Shown here piece by piece: positions 8,201 to 16,143 of a DNA stretch of 46,619 nt. A program made the translations under genes and the position numbers. The DNA is from an uncultured Prevotellaceae bacterium. Its GTDB lineage: Bacteria > Bacteroidota > Bacteroidia > Bacteroidales > Bacteroidaceae. The stretch spans positions 1 through 46,619 of the forward strand of contig CADBBP010000008.1 of the NCBI GenBank assembly GCA_902792855.1, given 5' to 3'. The first letter of the stretch is position 1; each line of letters opens with the position of its first letter. The notes below the pieces were generated by a model, which searched no databases, was not told where the DNA came from, and saw nothing but the letters and a program-made list of their open reading frames with translations.

Positions 8201-10094
8201 AGCCGGCATCGCTGATGGTGACTTCCACATCGTACAGACCCCAGAAAACCTCTCCGTGTCCAGTTCACTCAGTGTCAAGGGGCTGGCATACCAGGGATTG
8301 CCCATGGGCAATCTCGCAACGGAATTCGTCTATATGCCCAATGAGGACGGTTCACACCATGTGGATGGTGTCTTGTTCTCTGAGGGTGAGGAAGTGGCGC
8401 AACTTGTTGGCACCTACAATCCAGAAGGAGAGGGGTACCTCGACGCACGCCTGCATGCCGACCAACTGCCGCTGTCGCTTGTCAACAGCTTCATTCCCGA
8501 CCAACTCATCGGCTTCAGTGGCACCGCAGAGGGCGACCTCTCTGTCAAGGGGCCACTATCGAGCCCCGATGTCAATGGAGAACTCTATCTTGAAAACACC
8601 TACATCTTCAGCGAACCTTATGGTGTGTCGTTGCAAGTGGCCGATGACCCGGTGCGCATCGTGGGAAGCAACCTGCTCTTCGAGAATTTCGAAATCTTCG
8701 ATGCCAACCGTACGCCGCTCAACGTCTCTGGAAAGTTCGACTTCTCAAGGCTTGACAACATGCACCTCGACCTCCGTATGAGGACGCAGAACTTCATGAT
8801 AATCAATGCCAAGGAAACACCCAAGTCAGAGGCTTTCGGGAAGGCCTTTGTCAATTTCTTCGGCGTGATGAGAGGCCCGCTCGACGCCCTCTCCATGAGG
8901 GGAAGGATGGATGTCCTTGGTTCTACTGACATGACATACGTGCTCAAGGACTCCCCGCTCACCGCCGACACCCGTCTCGACGAGTTGGTGCGCTTCGTCG
9001 ATTTCAACGACTCCACCGAGCAGGTGGTGACAAGGCCGCAACTCGCCGGCTTCAACATGGACCTCACACTCGAAGTGGACCAGGGTGCGCGCATCAAATG
9101 CGACCTCAACCCCGACCACAGCAATTACATCGACCTGGTGGGTGGTGGTAACCTCCGTATGAGATACAATGCCATCGACAACCTCATGCTCACCGGAAAA
9201 TACACCCTCAACGAGGGAGAGATGAAGTACTCTCTACCCATCATACCACTCAAGACATTCACCATACAAGAGGGAAGTTACATTGAGTTCCGTGGCGAGC
9301 CGATGAACCCTGTCCTTCACATCACTGCCACGGAGACGAGAAAGGCCACTGTGGAAGGCGAAGAGGGGGTGACAAGAAGCGTCGATTTCACTTGTGGGGT
9401 GGTCATTTCACAAACACTCAACGACATGGGCTTGGAGTTCATCGTCAGTGCTCCCGACGATGTCACCATCAACTCGGAGTTGGCATCCATGACGACCGAG
9501 GAGCGGGGGAAGGTGGCCGTCACCATGCTCACCACGGGCATGTATCTTGCCGACGGCAACACCAGCGGCTTCACCATGAATGGAGCACTCAGCTCTTTCC
9601 TGCAAAACGAAATCAACAACATCACCGGCAACGCCCTCCGCTCGCTCGACCTCACCATTGGCGTGGACAATGCCACCGACGCCTCCGGAACCATGCACAC
9701 CGACTACTCCTTCAAGTTTGCCAAGAGGTTCTGGAACAACCGCCTGCGCATCGTCATCGGGGGTAAGGTGTCCACAGGGGGAGGCATGGAAAATGGCAAC
9801 AACTCATTCTTCACCAATGCAACGGCAGAATACCGGCTCAGCCCCACATCCAACAAGTACCTCAAAGTGTTCTACGACCGTGACTCTTACGACTGGCTTG
9901 AGGGAGAAATTGGCGAGTATGGTGTGGGCTTCCTTTGGAGAAGAAAACTGCAGCATTTCAGCGACATCTTCAATTTCAAGAACGAAACAACCACCTTCCC
10001 CTCCTTACGGCGTGACAGCACCTTGAGGGTGAGAGCCACGGCTCCCGCCGACACCATCAACAATGAAACCCATGAAGAAAGCAGCCAACCATAA
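5298..10094 (+). CDS. tamB: TamB-family inner-membrane/periplasmic translocation and assembly protein
   Basis: A 1598-residue protein with one N-terminal membrane anchor (about residues 8-30) and then an AsmA-like start (VQNWAVKKVAAYASEKTGMDITVGHVALRFPL). A very long run of repeated beta-strand segments full of D-L/D-I patterns follows, as in the periplasm-spanning groove of TamB and related bridge proteins. The C-terminal TamB (DUF490) domain covers about residues 1200-1560, with GGGNLRMRYNAIDNLMLTGKY, ITATETRKATVEGE, FTCGVVISQTLNDMGLEF and a barrel-like end at KYLKVFYDRDSYDWLEG. In Bacteroidetes it partners with TamL in envelope biogenesis, probably lipid transport or outer-membrane protein assembly. 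The ATG at 5298 sits about 50 bases after a promoter match; the end overlaps the next gene by 32 bases. Confidence 0.93.
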   Translation: MKKVLKWGAVILLVPILLFLLAAVLLYTPPVQNWAVKKVAAYASEKTGMDITVGHVALRFPLDLTIDSLRAIKDNDSIPGLRDTIADVGKLFVDIQLKPLLDKQVEIDALGFRQLKLNTNGFIDDLRVKGNVESLDVECHGVDLNKSLVNIDAARLDSARLEICLADTVPPDTTETPLDWKIKVADLQLSRADVTVRMPGDTMAVAAYVGDAKAVDADIDLKSNRYQLSNLNLAKTNVTTTLPGNKRAKTVIEEALAKEALVDLEGENYQLASLEWKGGTAEYHDDTQAPVSGLDASHLQVRDIHVKANTISYSPDGLVLDLDTCTLKEKSGLHVEQLKTALALDDKTLHLDNLYLKTPDSKVKAQVDMDLNTFDKRNPGKLDTSIDAYIGKQDLMRVMGGMPKDFVRKWPNQPLAIKGKAKGNMQRVDFKGLNVSLPTALQLHADGYVANVTNPDRLEADVNVKGTTSDLDFLTALLDKSVTDNVKIPNGISLDGNIKAKGHQYEADFVASEGGGEMKAALAYDTDRNKYSATIDTDRFPLQHFLPGMGLSPLTAHIEADGQGTDFMSPATKTRVKARIGKFHYGKYDLDGMTADATLSNGRLAADIDSHNPLLNGNISFDALMDSKRLQGTFACDLTEADLYRLHLIDKPFNFRGCAHLDIDTDFKQFYKVEGSLGDMALTYNNTLFRPDNIALNILTRSDTTYAHVSSGDFLLHMNGSGGYEAMLKKVERFSDELTRQMKDKHFDQETLRDKLPDANIYLESGSNNFFVNLAREEGLMFDQLLVDLEASHLNGLNGSVNVSKLVVDSIQLDSIAFNILTDSTGFKYTGQVKNLPDNPHYCFNAVFNGAILEKGADIQTKLFDKNDKLALNIGAVAAIEQQGVRVNLTDSHPVIGYMPFEANDDNYVFIGDDRRLSANLKLKSEDGMHIQLYTDDENQDALQDLTLSLGKVDLQKIISFLPFMPQIAGIADGDFHIVQTPENLSVSSSLSVKGLAYQGLPMGNLATEFVYMPNEDGSHHVDGVLFSEGEEVAQLVGTYNPEGEGYLDARLHADQLPLSLVNSFIPDQLIGFSGTAEGDLSVKGPLSSPDVNGELYLENTYIFSEPYGVSLQVADDPVRIVGSNLLFENFEIFDANRTPLNVSGKFDFSRLDNMHLDLRMRTQNFMIINAKETPKSEAFGKAFVNFFGVMRGPLDALSMRGRMDVLGSTDMTYVLKDSPLTADTRLDELVRFVDFNDSTEQVVTRPQLAGFNMDLTLEVDQGARIKCDLNPDHSNYIDLVGGGNLRMRYNAIDNLMLTGKYTLNEGEMKYSLPIIPLKTFTIQEGSYIEFRGEPMNPVLHITATETRKATVEGEEGVTRSVDFTCGVVISQTLNDMGLEFIVSAPDDVTINSELASMTTEERGKVAVTMLTTGMYLADGNTSGFTMNGALSSFLQNEINNITGNALRSLDLTIGVDNATDASGTMHTDYSFKFAKRFWNNRLRIVIGGKVSTGGGMENGNNSFFTNATAEYRLSPTSNKYLKVFYDRDSYDWLEGEIGEYGVGFLWRRKLQHFSDIFNFKNETTTFPSLRRDSTLRVRATAPADTINNETHEESSQP

Positions 10095-12450
10095 TCCCGC
10101 ACGGGTGCTTCTCGCACTTGCCGTCACCGTCCTGCTCGTCGCTTGCTCCACTACAAGCGGTGTGCCGGAGGGAGAGAAACTGTATGCCGGGATAGACAAG
10201 GTGAGGTTTGAAAACTACGAGCGAAACGAGCATTCCGACATCACCCAGGAGGAGGTGCTCGCCGCGCTCGACTGCCCCCCCAATGGCGCCCTTTTCGGTA
10301 GTTCCTACTATCGCTCTCCTTTCCAGCTGCGGTTGTGGATATGGAACAAATACCACGACAAGGATACAAAATTCGCCAAATGGATGACCAGCTCGTTTGG
10401 GAAAGCTCCCGTACTCATTGGCAATGTCAAACCGCTGCTCAGGGCCTCTGTGGCACAGTCCACACTCAACGTGCATGGCTATTTCCAGGGGAAGGTGACG
10501 GCCAGCGAGGTGCCCATGTCCAACCCCAAGAAAGAAAAGGTGGCTTACCAAGTGGACATGGGGCACTTGTACACCATCGACACCCTCACCTATGAAAACT
10601 TCCCCGAGGAGGCCATGGCGCTCATCGACAGCACACGGAGCGACACCTACATCTCCCCTGGCGTGCCTTTCGACGTGGAAACGCTTGATGCCGAGCGTAC
10701 AAGGGTTTCCAACCTCTTTAGAAACAATGGCTACTATTACTACCAGGGGGGCTATGCCTCCTATCTGGCTGACACTTTCGCCGTCCAGGGAAAGGCGAGG
10801 ATGAAACTACAGTTGGCAGACAGCCTCCCCGACCGGGCTATGAGGAAATGGAGCATAGGGAGGATAACTTTCAATCTCCGCAAAACATACATGGAGCAAC
10901 TCACAGAGAAGGTGGAGCGGCGCAGGACTACCATCTGTTTCAACGGAAGCAATCCTCCACTCCGCTTGGGGGTCATCCTCAACGACCTGAAAATCAGACC
11001 TGGAAGGCTTTACAGCTATGACGATTACATGGAGTCGGCCAGCAAGCTGAACAGCAATGGCATCTTCAGCATGGTGGACTTCAACTTCACCCCTCGCGAC
11101 TCCTCTGCCTTGTGCGACACCCTTGACCTCACGCTCAACTGCGTTTTCGACAAGCCATACGACTTTTATGTGGAAACCAACATGAAAGGCAAGACCACAG
11201 GCTTCGTAGGGCCGCAACTCATCGTTGGCGTCACCAAGAGAAATGCGTTGAGGGGGGGCGAGAAATTCGACATCAACCTCCATGGCTCTTACGAGTGGCA
11301 GACGGGGCATGCGTTTGACGACACCTCGACGAAAATCAACTCCTACGAATATGGTGGCGATGCTTCCCTTGAAATACCACGCATCTGGTATCCTTGGAAC
11401 CTTTTCAAGAAACAATCCACCACATTGACCCCACGCCCATCTGGCACATCGACAATTCGTCGCCGCCGCCGCTTCTTCTCGACCCCGGCGACCATCGTCA
11501 AGGCATCCAGCAACATGGTAAACAGGTCGGGGTATTTCCGTCGCCACATCGTGTCGGGCGAACTTACCTACCGCTTTCAGAAAAACGCATCGTGGACCCA
11601 TCTCTTCACACCCTTGTCGGTAGAGTACAATTATTTCAATCGCAGGACTGAAAAATTCATCGACATGCTGTTGGAGCACCCCTATCTCTTGGTCTCCATG
11701 ATGGATGTCTTCATCAACAAGATGAAATATACCATCACCTATTCCAACGCCGCAAAGAGCAGAAATCCATTTTATTGGTCGGCATCGGTCAGCGAGGCGG
11801 GCAACTTGCTCTCGCTTGCATACGTAGCGGCAGGGAAGGAATGGGGCAAGACCAACAAGGAACTCTTCAAAAACCCTTACGCACAGTTTGTCAAGGTGGA
11901 GACAGAGATGAGCAAGCTGTGGAGAATTGGTGATGCTTCGCAACTTGTGGGGCATTTCTTCGCCGGCTATTCATGGCCTTTCGGCAACTCGGACGTCATG
12001 CCCTATACCGAGCAGTTCTGGGTGGGGGGCGCCAACAGCATCAGGGCATTCAATGTCAGGAGCTTGGGCCCGGGAAAATACCATTCCGATGACAAGCGAT
12101 GGAGGTTTGTGGAGGAGGTGGGCGATATGAAGTTGCAGGCCAACCTTGAATACCGCACCCGTCTTTTCGGCAAGCTTCATGGTGCACTCTTCCTTGATGC
12201 GGGCAATGTTTGGGATACCAAAGAGCATGAGGGGATGGAAGAAGGAAAATTCAGACTGTCGAACCTGCTCGACGAGACTGCACTGGGCACGGGCGTGGGG
12301 CTGCGCTACGACCTTGATTTCTTTGTTGTGCGTCTTGACTGGGGCATCGGCATCCACGCTCCATACGACACGGGTAAAAGTGGATATTTCAACATCCCCT
12401 CTTTCCGCGATGGACAATGCTTCCATTTGGCTATTGGATATCCATTCTAA
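10063..12450 (+). CDS. tamL: TamL: lipidated BamA/TamA-family outer-membrane protein
   Basis: A 795-residue protein of the BamA superfamily with a lipoprotein signal in place of a plain signal peptide: a hydrophobic stretch ending LLVAC, Cys at about residue 28. POTRA-like segments cover about residues 45-350 (KVRFENYE, YEVDMGHLY-like strands, GRITFNLRKTYMEQL, LKIRPGRLYSYDDYMESASKLNSNGIFSMVDF). A 16-strand-type barrel follows from about residue 365 (YVETNMKGKTTGFVGPQL), with GGANSIRAFNVRSLGPG matching the conserved strand-loop region, and ends HLAIGYPF with a terminal aromatic. The lipid anchor is the mark of TamL in Bacteroidetes. Start could be ATG 10063 or 10072; both lie within the end of tamB, so the pair is translationally coupled. 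Confidence 0.88.
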   Translation: MKPMKKAANHNPARVLLALAVTVLLVACSTTSGVPEGEKLYAGIDKVRFENYERNEHSDITQEEVLAALDCPPNGALFGSSYYRSPFQLRLWIWNKYHDKDTKFAKWMTSSFGKAPVLIGNVKPLLRASVAQSTLNVHGYFQGKVTASEVPMSNPKKEKVAYQVDMGHLYTIDTLTYENFPEEAMALIDSTRSDTYISPGVPFDVETLDAERTRVSNLFRNNGYYYYQGGYASYLADTFAVQGKARMKLQLADSLPDRAMRKWSIGRITFNLRKTYMEQLTEKVERRRTTICFNGSNPPLRLGVILNDLKIRPGRLYSYDDYMESASKLNSNGIFSMVDFNFTPRDSSALCDTLDLTLNCVFDKPYDFYVETNMKGKTTGFVGPQLIVGVTKRNALRGGEKFDINLHGSYEWQTGHAFDDTSTKINSYEYGGDASLEIPRIWYPWNLFKKQSTTLTPRPSGTSTIRRRRRFFSTPATIVKASSNMVNRSGYFRRHIVSGELTYRFQKNASWTHLFTPLSVEYNYFNRRTEKFIDMLLEHPYLLVSMMDVFINKMKYTITYSNAAKSRNPFYWSASVSEAGNLLSLAYVAAGKEWGKTNKELFKNPYAQFVKVETEMSKLWRIGDASQLVGHFFAGYSWPFGNSDVMPYTEQFWVGGANSIRAFNVRSLGPGKYHSDDKRWRFVEEVGDMKLQANLEYRTRLFGKLHGALFLDAGNVWDTKEHEGMEEGKFRLSNLLDETALGTGVGLRYDLDFFVVRLDWGIGIHAPYDTGKSGYFNIPSFRDGQCFHLAIGYPF

Positions 12451-12536
12451 TAAGGTGTGAATGCCTGCTTCCCATGGCTTCATGTTCGCTTTCACCACAA
12501 GAATAACATCATTTTTCAAAAAAAATGCCGAAAAAG

Positions 12537-12567
12537 TTTGCCAGTTAAAAAAAAATGCATACCTTTG
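12537..12567 (+). promoter_or_regulatory. Promoter of the tRNA pair
   Basis: TTTG (12537-12540), 19 bases, then TACCTTTG (12560-12567): an exact match to the Bacteroidetes sigma consensus. It lies 20 bases before the first tRNA. The rest of the 12451-12587 gap is A-rich and holds nothing else I can support. Confidence 0.75.
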
Positions 12568-12587
12568 CACTCGCTTTAAGACAAAAT

Positions 12588-12662
12588 GGACGTTTAGCTC
12601 AGCTGGTTTAGAGTATCTGTCTGACAGACAGGGGGTCGACGGTTCGAATCCGCCAACGTCCA
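12588..12662 (+). tRNA. tRNA-Val (GAC)
   Basis: The cloverleaf closes fully: acceptor GGACGTT with AACGTCC, D arm GCTC with GAGT, anticodon stem TCTGT with ACAGG around loop CTGACAG (anticodon GAC after U33), T arm GACGG-TTCGAAT-CCGCC (one mismatch). Discriminator A at 12662. The CCA end is not encoded. Confidence 0.92.
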
Positions 12663-12671
12663 CTTTTTAAA

Positions 12672-12754
12672 GGGTGTTTTCCAGAGTGGCCAAATGGGGC
12701 AGACTGTAAATCTGCTGTCTTTCGACTTCGGTGGTTCGAATCCATCAGCACCCA
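12672..12754 (+). tRNA. tRNA-Tyr (GTA)
   Basis: A class II tRNA of 83 bases with a long variable arm. Acceptor GGGTGTT pairs with AGCACCC; the anticodon loop is CTGTAAA with anticodon GTA; the T arm is GGTGG-TTCGAAT-CCATC. CCA is not encoded. It follows tRNA-Val by 9 bases, so both come from one transcript. Confidence 0.93.
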
Positions 12755-12788
12755 CATCAAGGACTTGCCAAAAGGCAAGTCCTTGATG
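12755..12788 (+). terminator. Perfect hairpin after the tRNA pair
   Basis: CATCAAGGACTTGCC (12755-12769), loop AAAA, GGCAAGTCCTTGATG (12774-12788): a perfect 15-base-pair stem starting one base after tRNA-Tyr. There is no T-run, so it could act in 3' processing as well as termination. The same hairpin also faces the end of the convergent minus-strand operon. Confidence 0.65.
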
Positions 12789-12844
12789 ATTCCAGACCAT
12801 TGGTTTGTCTCGCTTCAAACCTGTTGCTTGTCAGTTAGCAAGTG

Positions 12845-13306
12845 TCACATTTTCTTGAATTTCAGTCTCCTGTTCTTGCTTCTCAAGGTCAATTTGCCCG
12901 ATGACAGTTGCTCGATGAGCAGCCGGGGCTTCACCGTGTCGATGCCATAAGGCAGGAGGTCCGACAACTCTGTCACCTCGGGGTCGCCGGAGTAGCGGTC
13001 GCTGAAATACAGTTGCTCTACGAAAAGCGAGTCTCCCTCCTTGGAGAAACGTCCCACAAGTGGGGCGTGCTGCTTGTCGTGGTCGTTCATTTCCACAAGG
13101 TGCCCTTCCACCGCCCAAAACAGCCGTTGACCACCGAGGTCGGTCGTAGAGATGGTGGCGGCTGCTTGTGTGGCAGGGTCGATGACAATGGTGTCCACGG
13201 CAACGAGATGCCAAAAGCCATACAGGTTGCCATGGGAGGCTTGCTCAAACTCGCATGAGGCAAGCAGCGTGAGGGTGAATAGTGATGTGATGAATGCTCG
13301 TCTCAT
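12845..13306 (-). CDS. Lipocalin-like lipoprotein
   Basis: A 153-residue protein starting at ATG 13306 (MRRAFITS). The signal is that of a lipoprotein (LTLLASC, Cys near residue 18). It is followed by GFWHLVAVDTI, the usual first strand of lipocalin-like domains in Bacteroidetes, then TTDLGGQRLFWAVEGHLVEMND and SDRYSGDPEVTELSDLLPYGI. A longer frame reaches 13525 but its extra part is the antisense of the Wzi gene. The start overlaps the stop of the Wzi gene by four bases (ATGA type), so this is the last gene of a three-gene operon. The ligand and function are unknown. Confidence 0.75.
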   Translation of the reverse strand: MRRAFITSLFTLTLLASCEFEQASHGNLYGFWHLVAVDTIVIDPATQAAATISTTDLGGQRLFWAVEGHLVEMNDHDKQHAPLVGRFSKEGDSLFVEQLYFSDRYSGDPEVTELSDLLPYGIDTVKPRLLIEQLSSGKLTLRSKNRRLKFKKM

Positions 13307-14949
13307 TTGCGATGTCGTTGATTGAGGATGCCTTGTCGGGCGATGGTGAACTGTGCTCCATAGTTGTTGCCAAGAATGCCTCCGATGTCCATGCCGCAGG
13401 CACCCTTCACGCTCCATCCGCATAGTTTGCCGGTGTTGAAATGCCAGGATGCCTCGGCCATGACGCTGAGGTTGTGATGGCTGTGGTGATAGGGGTCTTG
13501 GTAGGTGCCTGCCCCTTCTTGGCAAGTGGCCATGAAGCGGTATTCCAATGGCCCGCTGCCACCGTCGATGCCGAAATGCAAGGCTTTGAAGCGGTTGTTC
13601 TTTACAGTGATGGTCCCGTCGTCATTGTAGGCTGGTGAGCGGTAGAGGGGATTGCCCATCACTTGTCCCCAATGTTGCCAACCTCTGTAAAGGTGATGGT
13701 TGTAGTAGTTGTCGTCTCCGCCAATGTGGTCGGCCAGGGGAGGAGTGTGGTCGTGATAGATGGGGCCGCTTTGGTATTTCGTGTAGATGTATTCAAGCAG
13801 CACATGTCGTATCAGGTGGTCGTACTTGAATGCTAACTCCACGCCGAGCAGCATGTCCTTGAAATTGTAGATGAGATACCGACTTCTCTTCTTGTCCATC
13901 CACTCTTCGCCGCTGCCGTAGCCGTCGTAATCGAGCTGGAACATGGCGGAATGGTCCTCAAAGAACTTGTCGGCATAGAAACTCAGTTTCCAAGTGTCGG
14001 CATCATAGTTGACACGTGCCACCCAACTTCCCATGAGGTCGCCGGCGACGTTTTGGTAGGTGTCCTCTTCGGCATCGTGGCCGGCGGGTTTGAGGGCGTG
14101 CCAATAAGCCGCCAGTCCACTCTCGCCCTCGTGGGTGACGATGGAGCCGTCGTCCTTCCTCACGTGGCATTTCCCACCAAAGAGGGCGGCCATCTCCAAG
14201 CCGGCTTCAAGGGAGAAGGGATAGTAGCAATTCTCCTTGCCTACTTTCAAATATCCGGCCTTGCTGTGGAAGTGTACGTTTTCCGTATGCGATTGTTCCC
14301 CTCCGGTGAAATCCTTCTGCCAGCGGTCGTCTGTGGTGATGCCGTAGGCCAAATGCCCTTTGAAATGTAGCCAACCGTTGGTGCCTGGCACATCCCAGTA
14401 TTGTGGCAATGCAAGTCGCAGTTGCGGTACGGGGCGTGCGTTGATGCCCAAAGTTTGCGAGCCGGAGCTGAGGCGGTTGTTCTTCAGTTCCATGGGAGTC
14501 TCCTTGCTTCCTGCTGAGAGTACGCCGTGCAACCATCGCGCCTCCACGTATGCTTGTTGCACGAGGAAATGGCTGTCGTAGCCAGCAGCGGCGACGATGT
14601 CGGCGCCGTAGCCCACCCCCCAACGTCGCATGGAGTCGGTGGAAAGCGGTCGCTCTACGGCTGCTCGCATGTATCCATTGGCTTCCTTTAGCGAAGACAG
14701 CCCGTGCTTGTTGGCATTCAACCACAAGGGAGTTCTTCCTTTGGAGAGCGAACCTTGCATTTCCAGTTTATATTGCAGCGGCTTGTCCAAGGAGATTTCC
14801 TTTGGTTGGTTGTCGGTGGCGTTGCCACTTGCATATAGGTGTTGTGCAAGTGCGGGGCGGCCGGACATGGCACAGACGATGGTGGCGACCATCATCGCTC
14901 CGTGTCCAATAACCTTATTCCATATAGGCTTTGAAGTCCATCTCGTCAT
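13303..14949 (-). CDS. Wzi-family capsule-assembly outer-membrane protein
   Basis: A 548-residue protein with a signal peptide (charged start MTRWTSKPIWNK, hydrophobic stretch, ALAQ cleavage near residue 36) and a long series of beta-barrel strands. The pattern matches the Bacteroidetes capsule-assembly Wzi family: GYMRAAVERPLSTDS, GVGYGADIVAAAGYDSHFLVQQAYVEARWLHGVLSAGSKE, SSGSQTLGINARPVPQLRLALP, GWLHFKGHLAYG, and the HDHTPPLADHIGGDDNYYNH loop. In E. coli Wzi is a lectin-like barrel that anchors capsule; in this family the role is probably related surface-polysaccharide handling. ATG 14949 gives the better signal peptide than the internal MM at 14895. It overlaps the upstream gene by 35 bases and the downstream one by four. 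Confidence 0.85.
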   Translation of the reverse strand: MTRWTSKPIWNKVIGHGAMMVATIVCAMSGRPALAQHLYASGNATDNQPKEISLDKPLQYKLEMQGSLSKGRTPLWLNANKHGLSSLKEANGYMRAAVERPLSTDSMRRWGVGYGADIVAAAGYDSHFLVQQAYVEARWLHGVLSAGSKETPMELKNNRLSSGSQTLGINARPVPQLRLALPQYWDVPGTNGWLHFKGHLAYGITTDDRWQKDFTGGEQSHTENVHFHSKAGYLKVGKENCYYPFSLEAGLEMAALFGGKCHVRKDDGSIVTHEGESGLAAYWHALKPAGHDAEEDTYQNVAGDLMGSWVARVNYDADTWKLSFYADKFFEDHSAMFQLDYDGYGSGEEWMDKKRSRYLIYNFKDMLLGVELAFKYDHLIRHVLLEYIYTKYQSGPIYHDHTPPLADHIGGDDNYYNHHLYRGWQHWGQVMGNPLYRSPAYNDDGTITVKNNRFKALHFGIDGGSGPLEYRFMATCQEGAGTYQDPYHHSHHNLSVMAEASWHFNTGKLCGWSVKGACGMDIGGILGNNYGAQFTIARQGILNQRHRK

Positions 14950-15964
14950 GGCTGTTAGATTTGTATTTTCCCATATATGCCCCGTTTTTCAGCACCCCGT
15001 CCATCAGGTTGTTGGTGGTATGCCCGTTTTTCAATTCGCGCAGCACCATCCGTCCGTTCCTGTCGATTTCACCCTCCCAAGTGGTGCGTTCACCGTCTTC
15101 GGTGGTTTGCTCGCCCGTCACCGTGAAGCCGGTGATGAGGAGGTGCATGTGGAGTGTTTGGCTGTGTTCCCCTCTGAGGGTGCCGTTGAGCGTTATTTCG
15201 TGCATGGGCGTGTCCTCCACGGGGAGGTCGCCCTTTTGTAGTCTCTGCTGCTGTCGCAATGTGGCGACTGCTTCGTCGGTTGTGGTTTTGATGGCCGCCT
15301 TTTCCGAACCGTGGTTGGTGAGGATGTCGTCCACCATCCATTGCCCATGTTCGAGGAGGAGTAGCAAGGTGACGTTCACATTGTTGAAATAGTGACTCCA
15401 CCGTCCGCTAATCCTTACTTCGGCAGTCGCCCTGTCATGGCTCTCCACAGCAGCATCCTTGAGTTGGATGGTGCAACCTGTGCCACATCCTTGTGTCCAC
15501 AAGTTATGGTCGAGGATGTCGCCCCCTCCGGCTTTTTCCACTTTTTGGGCAGCGAGGACCACGCTTCTGAAATCTTCGGAAAGGTAGGTTTGGTTGAATG
15601 GTCGTGTGTCGCTTAGCATGTCGTGGTATATTTTTTTCACTCGCTCCACCACCTCCCGCTCCGAGGTTCCTGCCACCTCGTCGATTGTTGTTGTCTTGCT
15701 TGCAACGTTGTCCATAGGGGCAATGGTGACTTCTTCTGCTTCCGACGAGTCATCTTGGTTGGTGAACCATGTGTGGGCAAGTCCGAGGACCATTATGACA
15801 ATCAAGATAGAAGCCGCTAAAAACACACGGCGCCTTCTGCGTACCTGCCGTGGCAATCGGATGTAGTGGTTGGGGCGTTCACCAAGCACTACGTCATGCC
15901 CTTTTTCCGAAGCCGTTGGCTCGGTCTGAGGATGTGGGGTGGGGGGTGTTGCGTCGGGCGGCAT
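14915..15964 (-). CDS. Single-span membrane protein with NTF2-like periplasmic domain
   Basis: The open frame runs back to 16072, but a -7 element at 16004-16011 places transcription downstream of that, so the ATG at 15964 (MPPDATPP) is the likely start, giving 349 residues. A proline-rich cytoplasmic segment is followed by a strongly basic stretch (RRRRR) and one membrane span (about residues 51-69). An extracytoplasmic domain follows with VVERVKKIYHDMLSD, FNQTYLSEDFRSVVL and HGQWMVDDIL, resembling DUF3828-like NTF2 folds. The C-terminal third has MHEITLNGTL, TWEGEIDRNGRMVL and MDGVLKNGAYMGKYKS, a small beta domain. The function is unknown. As first gene of the wzi operon, it may assist surface assembly. 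Confidence 0.68.
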   Translation of the reverse strand: MPPDATPPTPHPQTEPTASEKGHDVVLGERPNHYIRLPRQVRRRRRVFLAASILIVIMVLGLAHTWFTNQDDSSEAEEVTIAPMDNVASKTTTIDEVAGTSEREVVERVKKIYHDMLSDTRPFNQTYLSEDFRSVVLAAQKVEKAGGGDILDHNLWTQGCGTGCTIQLKDAAVESHDRATAEVRISGRWSHYFNNVNVTLLLLLEHGQWMVDDILTNHGSEKAAIKTTTDEAVATLRQQQRLQKGDLPVEDTPMHEITLNGTLRGEHSQTLHMHLLITGFTVTGEQTTEDGERTTWEGEIDRNGRMVLRELKNGHTTNNLMDGVLKNGAYMGKYKSNSHDEMDFKAYME

Positions 15965-16003
15965 GATGGGGTGGCTGGGAAAGTGAATCTGACTTTGTTG
16001 GTG

Positions 16004-16011
16004 CAAAATTA
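16004..16011 (-). promoter_or_regulatory. -7 element of the wzi operon
   Basis: The minus strand reads TAATTTTG (then C), an exact -7 match. No clear TTG is seen at 19-21 bases. It lies 40 bases before ATG 15964 and supports that start over the one at 16072. Confidence 0.5.
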
Positions 16012-16044
16012 CGCTTTTCTGATGATATTTTGCTCCTTTTTTGC

Positions 16045-16052
16045 TATTTTTG
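16045..16052 (+). promoter_or_regulatory. -7 element, probable tcdA promoter
   Basis: TATTTTTG followed by C fits TAnnTTTG. No good -33 box at the normal distance is seen. The start of tcdA lies 91 bases downstream; the divergent wzi operon promoter is only 33 bases away. Confidence 0.4.
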
Positions 16053-16143
16053 CAGCAAAATGGCATTTTCATGGAGGGAAAACAGGTGTCTGCAAGCCCA
16101 AATGGATGCCATGAACCAAGTTACACATTAGTATATTAGTGAC

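Noticed and set aside
10807-11955. Long minus-strand open frame (382 codons) opposite tamL
   Set aside because: It is antisense to the tamL POTRA/barrel coding region, with no recognisable domain or promoter.
15965-16072. Longer N-terminus for the NTF2-like membrane protein
   Set aside because: The extra 36 codons cover the -7 element at 16004-16011, so they are unlikely to be transcribed.
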